NCBI GenBank assembly: GCA_029261855.1
Contig: JAJDAN010000021.1
Coordinates: 257,923 to 321,922, forward strand
Reading direction: 5' to 3'
Length of the DNA stretch: 64,000 bases
From: Deltaproteobacteria bacterium
GTDB taxonomy: Bacteria > Myxococcota_A > UBA9160 > UBA4427
Part shown: positions 18,844-25,965 of the stretch, one piece after another
How the letters are laid out: each line of letters opens with the position of its first letter
How positions within the stretch are numbered: position 1 is the stretch's first letter
The notes under the pieces: model-generated
Database searches by the model: none
What the model was told of the DNA's origin: nothing
The model's input: the letters and a program-made list of their open reading frames with translations, nothing else
Program-made: the position numbers and the translations under genes

Positions 18844-19893
18844 ATGGCTGATCGCAGGTGTATAGCCTGTTCTGAATCGATTCCTGGAGACGCATCCCTG
18901 TGCAAGGAGTGCGGCAGCTATCAGCGGGCATGGAGGAACGAACTCAGATACGCATCGACGACGATCGGGGTAGTCGTCGTATCTGCGTCGTTTCTCCTCT
19001 TCGCTACCGACGCATTCCTAGGGATCCGGACGAACCTGTGGCCCCATACACACATCCGAGTCTTAGAACTGGACTCTCGCCGCACGCTGGCGATCGGGAA
19101 CTTCGGCGACACCCCGATCCATGTCGATGTCCTAACGCTCCAGACTCAAACCAGGCCACATTGGCGCAGTCTACGCATTGATGTTGCTCAATCCATCCCA
19201 GTCGGAACGGTTCTCGCGCATGACCTGACACCGACCGAGGCGAGCGGCGCATCGGGCATCCCGAGGGGCCTGACACAAGAAGAGTACGAGCGAATCCGCA
19301 GAGAGCTCCTATCTGAATCCAGCCCTTGCTACTTCTTGGTCTTCTACCCCGCTGAGAGCAGGGCCATCTCGGAGCTAGACGCTCAGATTGGATCGGACCG
19401 CCTTGAGTTCGAAGCGGCCGGATCGCTTACGTACTATGACACGGATGGATCACGTGGCACTCTGAAGGTTTCCGCAACTGCAGTTGTCTATTTCAAGATC
19501 CAGGACGGTTGCAGGAACTGGGAGCGAGTCCGCATCGAGCGTCTGAAGCAGAGTGAACAGCTCGGCGAAAGCACCAACAAGTCATCACCGCCGACCACTC
19601 CATTCGACATCATCGAGACGAGACACGATGCGGAGAGAGCTCATAACCTGCCCCGGCTCCGGCTGACTGACAAAGCAACCTCAGCCGGCCCGGTCCGGAC
19701 CACGATAGGAAGCCTGCGGCGAGTCGATCCGGACCGCCAGATAGGGGTGGACTTCGACGGCGCGCACTTCGTATCGAGCAGCCTCCCCGGCACGTTCTCC
19801 TCCGGGCTTGGCCAGCCACGCCTTGAGTCAGCGATCACCCTGCAAGGAGCCTCGCTTACTGTAAGCCAGGTGGCACACAGAGCGATCAGTTAG
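18844..19893 (+). CDS. Hypothetical membrane protein with N-terminal zinc ribbon
   Basis: 'CIACSESIPGDASLCKECG' (CxxC..CxxC) then TM 'ASTTIGVVVVSASFLLFATDAFLG'; no recognised domain beyond. Confidence 0.6.
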   Translation: MADRRCIACSESIPGDASLCKECGSYQRAWRNELRYASTTIGVVVVSASFLLFATDAFLGIRTNLWPHTHIRVLELDSRRTLAIGNFGDTPIHVDVLTLQTQTRPHWRSLRIDVAQSIPVGTVLAHDLTPTEASGASGIPRGLTQEEYERIRRELLSESSPCYFLVFYPAESRAISELDAQIGSDRLEFEAAGSLTYYDTDGSRGTLKVSATAVVYFKIQDGCRNWERVRIERLKQSEQLGESTNKSSPPTTPFDIIETRHDAERAHNLPRLRLTDKATSAGPVRTTIGSLRRVDPDRQIGVDFDGAHFVSSSLPGTFSSGLGQPRLESAITLQGASLTVSQVAHRAIS

Positions 19894-19983
19894 CGAGGGG
19901 GCCTCTAGCGCGGCGACCAAGGCAGCTCGGCCGCCTTCGGACCGCGCCCATTCGTGCCAAACAGCGCCCTCCAGGCCGAACGA

Positions 19984-20265
19984 ATGCATCCTACCCTGCA
20001 CAGGTTCTCTCTCGCATACTCACTCTCGACCGCCATTGCCCTGGGCTGCGCCTGCAGCGGGCCCAGCTTCATCGATGAGGAGTGCATCAAGGGCCGCATC
20101 TCGCAGGAGCAGGCGGACGAGATCAACAAAGGCCCCTGGGAGCACCTTCCCAGCTACAACCGCAACGCCGACGGCAAGTGCAAGGACTGCGCGGAAGAGA
20201 AGGACCGCATCCTGTCCGCGAAGTGCTCGCAGTTCATCAAGGAAGCAACGCTTCACGATCTCTAG
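19984..20265 (+). CDS. Small hypothetical lipoprotein
   Basis: 'MHPTLHRFSLAYSLSTAIALGCACSGPS' with a lipobox-like LGC; Cys/Lys-rich remainder. Confidence 0.45.
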   Translation: MHPTLHRFSLAYSLSTAIALGCACSGPSFIDEECIKGRISQEQADEINKGPWEHLPSYNRNADGKCKDCAEEKDRILSAKCSQFIKEATLHDL

Positions 20266-20534
20266 CCACCCCCATCCAGGGACATCCACCCGATCCGCGC
20301 GGAGCCTCGCGTGAGTGGCGAAGAGGGGAGTTGCTTTGAACGGGGCATGGCGAGTTCGCACTAGCCAAGCAACACCCGCCCGGCACTCCGGTCGCGGTGT
20401 GGTGACCGCTCGCGCGAGCCGATGATTGCCCGCCTCCCTCGTAGGGCCCCTATGGCAAACAGCTTCGCTCTCGCTCTTCAGTCCGTGCGAATGATACTGT
20501 TGACGACTCGCGCTGCACGCATGGGAGCAATCGC

Positions 20535-21575
20535 ATGCCTCTAAGGCACGTCTGTCATCCAGAACGCTGGCCGCAATCTGCGCGAAAGCTGATGGACTTC
20601 CTGGGGCTCCGCTACATCTGGCTGAAGTTCTTTCCCGGTCGTGACCTGCCAGGGCTCGCGCCTCAACCTGCAACCGGGGTCCTATGGTTCCTCACGATCA
20701 ACACTGCGCTCTTCGGGTTGGCGTCTCAACGGTACGAGAGCGATCTGGACCAGATCGAGAATCGGCAAAATGGGCTGCTGGCAGCAAGCTCAATCGCCGC
20801 GCTGGAGCGAGTTCCCGAGGCCCAGAAGCTCGCTAGGGCCCAGAAACCACAGCTACTCTACCTGCCTGCAACGATTCGTTCCCTGTTTGGCGCCAAGGTC
20901 CCGGACGCCGACAACGTGCGCGTTCTCGCGGAGGTGGTAGAGAGCTACAAGCACCTATTCACCGCGACCGATGCAGGCGCTGGCGGTGATCGCCCCCGCA
21001 GGCTACCCGGTCTGGACTGGAGGGACATCAGACTCGCCGGCGTTGACCTGTCGGGATGGAACCTCCGAAAAGCCGACCTACAAGGGGCGACTCTCAGCGG
21101 CGCGAATCTCGAGGGCGCGATGCTACAGGGAGCCAGGCTTCAGCGTGCTGACTTGCGCGGAGCAAGTCTAAGCGGGGCGAACCTGTTCCATGCGAGGCTG
21201 AACGAGGCGCAGCTAGCTCCGGTCCGCTGCCTGCCTTCGGACGACGCCGACGGATCTCACGCACGACATGTGCCGGCCGGACTCGTCGATGCGAATCTCC
21301 AGAATGCCGATCTCACGAGGGCCAATCTCTGCAATGCGAGCCTATCGGGTGCAAGCCTCTCAGGGGCGATACTTGCGGATACCAATCTGTCTGGTGCGGA
21401 CCTTCGGCCCATGTTCGAAACGCCGACAGTGATTAGCCAGTACCAGCTGGATGCTGCCTGCGCCGCACCCGAGCTCCCTCCCCTCCTGCCCAAAGGTCTT
21501 CACCCTCCGCACAGGTCCTGCGCATCCGACTGCACCCTCCCAAGAGAAGATGACGGGAGTCTGTGCGCACGCTAG
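20535..21575 (+). CDS. Pentapeptide-repeat protein with N-terminal membrane-like segment
   Basis: 'GVDLSGWNLRKADLQGATLSGANLEGAMLQGARLQRADLRGASLSGANLFHARL' and 'DANLQNADLTRANLCNASLSGASLSGAILADTNLSGADL'. Confidence 0.85.
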   Translation: MPLRHVCHPERWPQSARKLMDFLGLRYIWLKFFPGRDLPGLAPQPATGVLWFLTINTALFGLASQRYESDLDQIENRQNGLLAASSIAALERVPEAQKLARAQKPQLLYLPATIRSLFGAKVPDADNVRVLAEVVESYKHLFTATDAGAGGDRPRRLPGLDWRDIRLAGVDLSGWNLRKADLQGATLSGANLEGAMLQGARLQRADLRGASLSGANLFHARLNEAQLAPVRCLPSDDADGSHARHVPAGLVDANLQNADLTRANLCNASLSGASLSGAILADTNLSGADLRPMFETPTVISQYQLDAACAAPELPPLLPKGLHPPHRSCASDCTLPREDDGSLCAR

Positions 21576-21618
21576 GCGCCTCGCATTCCATGTACCGCAA
21601 GGTAAGGAAGGATCCGGC

Positions 21619-22485
21619 ATGTTGTCATCCGAAGCGGCGCTACGCGGAGCCAGGCAGGTTCGAACAAGGTTCAATTCCCGCACGAGCGCGGGGTCCCTAT
21701 GGGGGGTTCGCTTATCCATCGCTTGGTGCGCACAGTGCCTCTTCAGCATCGCGCCTGTGAGTGCCTTCGAGATAGAGCACCGAATCAGGGAGGAGAAGGC
21801 CGTCTACTCGGCAGGCGATACGGTCGTGGTCGATCTCTTTCTCGACGCCGATCCGAACCTCTCTCGTTTCTCCGTTGCCGTACTCGGCGAGAGCAAGGCC
21901 CTGAGCTACGACGCCGCCTCATCTGCACAGCTTCCGATCAAGTACCCCGCGCCTGCGCCCGCCTACGGCACAACTGGGGCTCGGCCGGCGTATATCCTCT
22001 ACGGTGGAGGTAAGCCCGCAACCCTTCTCCGCCCACATCCCGAAGCCCAGAAGGCGTTCCGCGTATGGCCGAAGCCAGTGCCGGGGAAGCTGCAAGTCAA
22101 TATCCAGTTCGCCGAGCCGAACGGAAGAAGCGCTACCGCGGGCGGCAGGGAAGTCTGGATAGCCTCACTCTTCTTCAAGCTTGTTGAGCCCGCCGCTGAC
22201 ACGAAGATTCACCTCTCACTGTCTGCGGACGGAACAGGGTTCGAGACGAGAAGTGGGACCGATCCCCCGATCGACATCGCAAGCGAGGTCAAACTCGCGC
22301 CGCCGCTAGTTCTCAAGAGCGCGCCCGTCTGCAGCTGCGCGGCCGAGCTCTGTGTTCACTGGATCTGCGAAGCGGGATCAGAAGCGAGCTGCGACGACTC
22401 GTTCGACAACGATGGAGACGCTTCAGTGGATTGCGAGGACTCGGACTGCAAGCGCAAATCTGAGTGCAGGGGGGCTCCGCGTTGA
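21619..22485 (+). CDS. Secreted hypothetical protein with C-terminal Cys-rich D-N-D-G-D motif
   Basis: N-terminal hydrophobic segment; 'SCDDSFDNDGDASVDCEDSDCKRKSEC' tail typical of secreted proteins of deltaproteobacteria/Myxococcota. Confidence 0.5.
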   Translation: MLSSEAALRGARQVRTRFNSRTSAGSLWGVRLSIAWCAQCLFSIAPVSAFEIEHRIREEKAVYSAGDTVVVDLFLDADPNLSRFSVAVLGESKALSYDAASSAQLPIKYPAPAPAYGTTGARPAYILYGGGKPATLLRPHPEAQKAFRVWPKPVPGKLQVNIQFAEPNGRSATAGGREVWIASLFFKLVEPAADTKIHLSLSADGTGFETRSGTDPPIDIASEVKLAPPLVLKSAPVCSCAAELCVHWICEAGSEASCDDSFDNDGDASVDCEDSDCKRKSECRGAPR

Positions 22486-22558
22486 GCAGGTGTCCAATCC
22501 ACCGGCCCTCAGGATGGGTAGGTCGCGCGCGTTCAGGAACCCGGAAGGGAGCGAGGAT

Positions 22559-22634
22559 TGGAGCGCGAGACGAGGTTCGAACTCGCGACCCCGAGCTTGG
22601 GAAGCTCGTGCTCTACCAACTGAGCTACTCGCGC
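22559..22634 (-). tRNA. tRNA-Gly(CCC)
   Basis: Cloverleaf on the minus strand: GCGCGAG TA GCTC AGTTGGTA GAGC A CGAGC TTCCCAA GCTCG GGGTC GCGAG TTCGAAC CTCGT CTCGCGC T CCA; 7-bp acceptor, U73, encoded CCA. Confidence 0.95.
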
Positions 22635-22654
22635 ATCCGGGGCGCAGGCTAGCA
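22594..22654. repeat. 61-bp direct repeat, copy 1 (tRNA-Gly 5' part plus upstream flank)
   Basis: About 57/61 identical to 23994-24054 by eye. Confidence 0.9.
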
Positions 22655-22758
22655 AACGGACGGCCCTCGCGGCTCCTCCTTGCGTCTCGAGCCTTCACTT
22701 TCGTCGCACCTTCGCTACCCTCCCCGAACCCCATGGCCCCGGTCCCGAGGGCCGCACA

Positions 22759-23943
22759 ATGACCGACCGTCCCCTTCCGGACCGCGCCGACGCGCAGAGC
22801 CTGGCACCTGCGCCCAGCCACCCGTCGGCCCGCGACACCTTCCCGAACCCGCCTTTCCGGGACTACTGGCCGGCCGTCGAGGCCCATCTCCGCTTCACCA
22901 CCCAGGACACCGGCAGCGTCGAGAACTACGTCGTCTGCTGGCGCGAGGTCGAAGCCCTCGACGACCCGCTCTTCGGCCGGCTCGGCGACCTGCCCCTGCG
23001 CGCCTGGACCCGCACCACTGCCGTTCGGACGCTTGCCGCCCTGTCCGACAAGACGGGCGGCGAGCCGCGTTCGCTCTCGACGTTGTCCTGCAAGGTCAAC
23101 GCCATGGCCGCGGTCTTCCGCCGCGCGTCCCACGACCGGCATCCCCTCACCGACGAGCCGCTCTTCTCCCGCCCGAATCCCTTCCGCGCCAAGATGACGC
23201 TGCTGCGCGAGGTGTTCGGGAATCGCGAGCTGATCGCCCGCACGTCTCCACACGAGGTGCGCCCGTACACGCGCGACGAGCTCAACCGCCTGCTCGCGAT
23301 CACGCGCAACCGCAGCCGCTGCGATCATCTGATCCTGCTTCTGTGCGCGCGCTGTGGCTTGCGACGATCGGAGGCGATCGGGCTTTGCTGGGACGATCTC
23401 AATGCGACAGCGCGCAGCCTGTCGGTCCGGCGCAAGGCCAGCAAACCGCGCAACGTCGCCGTACGCGTGTCGAGCCAACTCAAGACCGAGAACTCGCGCC
23501 GCACCCTGCCCGTCCCGTCCGACGCCTGGCAGGGAGTCCTGCTGTGGCAGGAGCACTGCGTCCTCCAGGCATCGCTAGGCGCCAGTCCCTATACCCGCTA
23601 CCAGCAGCCGAGCCGGCGAACGGCGCCCCACGAGCCGAGTCCGTACTTGTTTCCGCCGCGCCGGCCGGCGAACACGACGGCACCAGTGCTCGACCCCGAC
23701 GCCTGGGCGGGACGCCTCAAGACCGATCTCGCGAAGGCCGGCATCGACCTCGCCGGCCGGCGGCACTTCGCCCACAACCTGCGCCACACCTACGCGAGCG
23801 ATCTCCTCGCGCGCGGTGCCGATCTCGTCCAGGTCGCGAAGCTCCTCGGCGATACGCTGGCCGTCGCAGAGGAGTGCTATGCCCACCTCGTCCAGAGCAC
23901 CAGGCTGCGCGAACTCGCAGACAGCCTGTCGGAAGACATCTGA
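22759..23943 (+). CDS. Tyrosine recombinase/integrase
   Basis: 394 aa; 'CARCGLRRSEAIGLCWDDL' and 'HNLRHTYASDLLARGADLVQVAKLLGDTLAVAEECYAHL' (R..HxxR..Y catalytic pattern). Confidence 0.95.
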   Translation: MTDRPLPDRADAQSLAPAPSHPSARDTFPNPPFRDYWPAVEAHLRFTTQDTGSVENYVVCWREVEALDDPLFGRLGDLPLRAWTRTTAVRTLAALSDKTGGEPRSLSTLSCKVNAMAAVFRRASHDRHPLTDEPLFSRPNPFRAKMTLLREVFGNRELIARTSPHEVRPYTRDELNRLLAITRNRSRCDHLILLLCARCGLRRSEAIGLCWDDLNATARSLSVRRKASKPRNVAVRVSSQLKTENSRRTLPVPSDAWQGVLLWQEHCVLQASLGASPYTRYQQPSRRTAPHEPSPYLFPPRRPANTTAPVLDPDAWAGRLKTDLAKAGIDLAGRRHFAHNLRHTYASDLLARGADLVQVAKLLGDTLAVAEECYAHLVQSTRLRELADSLSEDI

Positions 23944-23973
23944 TGCGAGCGACGCCAGCAGCGAAAGCGCGTG

Positions 23974-24034
23974 GGTGCGAGTGTTCAACCAGAAGCTTGG
24001 GAAGCTGATGCTCTACCAACTGAGCTACTCGCGC
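23974..24034 (-). pseudogene. Degenerate tRNA-Gly copy (T-arm deleted)
   Basis: D-arm and anticodon loop (TTCCCAA) identical to the tRNA at 22559; about 12 nt missing in the T-arm, mispaired anticodon stem, no proper discriminator. Confidence 0.75.
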
Positions 24035-24054
24035 ATCCGCGGCGCAAGCTAGCA
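23994..24054. repeat. 61-bp direct repeat, copy 2
   Basis: agcttgggaagctgatgctctaccaactgagctactcgcgcatccgcggcgcaagctagca, exactly 1400 bp from copy 1. Confidence 0.9.
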
Positions 24055-24100
24055 CACGCCTCTCGGTGCAACAGACGAGGCCTGGCGGCTAGGAGGCCGA

Positions 24101-24119
24101 CCCAAGACACCGTCTTGGG
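24101..24119 (-). terminator. Hairpin CCCAAGAC-ACC-GTCTTGGG
   Basis: 8-bp perfect stem downstream of the minus-strand PEP-CTERM gene; a second 7-bp hairpin GCGAAGC-CTAC-GCTTCGC lies at 24139-24156. Confidence 0.5.
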
Positions 24120-24159
24120 ATCTCGGCTTCCGTCGCAAGCGAAGCCTACGCTTCGCCAG

Positions 24160-24570
24160 CTAGCGCCGGCGGCGAAGCCGCCAGATCAGGACGCCGACGC
24201 CTGAGAGAAACAAGCCGATGGCCCCGGGCTCGGGGATCGCGGTGGCGACTCGCCGGGGCTGCGTGCCCGGCGCGGCTCGTCCGGCGGATTGGATCTCCAG
24301 CGGGGCTCCCGGCGGGACTTCGGTGACAGGAGTCCCGCCGGCGGCGGATGCCAGCACCGACGTCTCGAGCGCGGCATGCACGACCTCGATCGAATCGGGC
24401 CCGGCTCCGGTGCCGCCCGTTCCGCCAGACACGCGCGTGTCGACGACGACGACGACCTCCGACCCGTCGTTGTCCTTCTTCTTCGTGTCGCCGGTGGAAA
24501 AGCGGCAGGTCGTGCCGCCGCAGAGCGCGACGGACGACAGCAAGACGAGGAAGACGAAGTAGCGAGGCAC
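24160..24570 (-). CDS. PEP-CTERM sorting-domain protein
   Basis: Signal peptide and C-terminal 'IPEPGAIGLFLSGVGVLIWRLRRRR'; GTG start. Confidence 0.85.
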   Translation of the reverse strand: MPRYFVFLVLLSSVALCGGTTCRFSTGDTKKKDNDGSEVVVVVDTRVSGGTGGTGAGPDSIEVVHAALETSVLASAAGGTPVTEVPPGAPLEIQSAGRAAPGTQPRRVATAIPEPGAIGLFLSGVGVLIWRLRRRR

Positions 24571-24686
24571 GGGCGAATTCTAACGCGAGGCTCGGCGACA
24601 CGCGGCCGGGGGCGGCCGTCGCGGGGCTTCAGCGAGGTGCAGCGGAGCCTGCAAGACGGGATGCACGCAACGAAAATGTCGCGCGG

Positions 24687-25955
24687 CTACTCCTCGATCA
24701 GCTCGACGAAGAGATCTTCGATCTCGTCGCCGGTACTCGAGATCTCGTCCGAGAAGGCGACGCGTGTCGCCTCGGCGGTGGTGGGCCGGGCGGAGTTCGA
24801 GGTCGCGAAGATCGGCAGGTCGTCTGTCAGGTCTCCCAGGCCCGAGTCGATCTCGGCGTCCAGGTTGCGTGCGCCGGCGGCGACGGGCGGGGCCTCGTCG
24901 TCCATGCTGATGACCGTCAGGTCGCCGTCGTCACCCCCCGAGTCGAGCAGCGAGCTGAGGTCGACGTCGTCTTCATCGCCGGGAGCGGCGACTGTCGACA
25001 GCTCCAACGCGGAGTCCTCGTTCGGATCGCTCGCGACACCCATGCGAGGGGCCGCCGACGCACTCGCAACGGGCGCCGCAGCAGCCGCCGCGGAGCCCGT
25101 GGGAATGCGCGCCTCGGGGATCTGCGAGTAGGTCGTCCCTGGGTCCGAGCCGACGCCCAGGTCTCCCGCCGACCGCTCGACGTGGACCGCATCCACCTGC
25201 TTCTGGCCCTCGAGGTAGGCCTCGAAGAGCGCGTTGTCGGCGAGGGTGTTCAGGAGGCGGGGCCGGCCGCGTCCCAGCTTGAAGAGCGCAGAGACAGCAG
25301 CCTCGCTGAAGAGGTCGGCGCTGCCGCCCACCACCGAGAGCCGGTGCGACAAATAGGCGCGGGTGTTCACCAGATCGAGGGGCGCCAGCTGGACCCGCAC
25401 GTCGACACGTGCACTGAGAGACGGGTCGTGGGACAAGGTGACGTCGAGCCCGGGCACCCCCACCAGCAGCAACGAGAGCAGGCGACGGTCTTCGTACTCG
25501 AGATTGAGCAGGCCGCAGACCTCCGCCATAGCCTCGCGCGAGAGGATGTGAGCGTCGTCGAGGATGAGCACCGTGTGGCGACCGTCTTCTCGCACGATCG
25601 CCAGCTGTTCGTAGAGCTGCGCAAGTAGCGACGAGCGGTCTTCGGACGGGTCGTCGACGCCGACCTGCCGCGCAAAGCGACCCAGCACGGACCGGGCGTC
25701 GGACGCGCCCGCGAGCATCACCATCAGGTTCGCGTCGAACATCTCCTCCTCGAGGCTGTCGAGGATGCGGCGCGCGAGCAGGGTCTTGCCCGTCCCGCCC
25801 TCCCCGGTGAGCACGCACAGGCCCTTGGCCTGGCGCAGGCCGCGCTCCATGCGCAGCTGGGCGTCCCGGTGATTGGCGCTGTCGACATAGAAGCGCAGGT
25901 CCGGCTCGTTCTGGAACGGATCCTGGTTCAAGTTGAAGTGATGCAGGTGCTCCAC
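24687..25955 (-). CDS. ExeA/GspA-like AAA ATPase
   Basis: 'FNLNQDPFQNEPDLRFYVDSANHRDAQLRMERGLRQAKGLCVLTGEGGTGKTLLARRIL' Walker A; 'VLILDDAH' Walker B; acidic C-terminal tail. Confidence 0.85.
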   Translation of the reverse strand: MEHLHHFNLNQDPFQNEPDLRFYVDSANHRDAQLRMERGLRQAKGLCVLTGEGGTGKTLLARRILDSLEEEMFDANLMVMLAGASDARSVLGRFARQVGVDDPSEDRSSLLAQLYEQLAIVREDGRHTVLILDDAHILSREAMAEVCGLLNLEYEDRRLLSLLLVGVPGLDVTLSHDPSLSARVDVRVQLAPLDLVNTRAYLSHRLSVVGGSADLFSEAAVSALFKLGRGRPRLLNTLADNALFEAYLEGQKQVDAVHVERSAGDLGVGSDPGTTYSQIPEARIPTGSAAAAAAPVASASAAPRMGVASDPNEDSALELSTVAAPGDEDDVDLSSLLDSGGDDGDLTVISMDDEAPPVAAGARNLDAEIDSGLGDLTDDLPIFATSNSARPTTAEATRVAFSDEISSTGDEIEDLFVELIEE

Positions 25956-25965
25956 GATGGCTTCC

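Noticed and set aside
21655-21685. T-loop-like GGTTCGAAC / GGTTCAATTCCCGC strings suggesting a tRNA fragment or att site
   Set aside because: No D-arm, anticodon or acceptor pairing nearby; falls in the N-terminal coding region of 21619-22485; probably chance.
23974-24034. Second functional tRNA-Gly gene
   Set aside because: About 12 nt missing from the T-arm, mispaired anticodon stem and no correct discriminator, so treated as degenerate.
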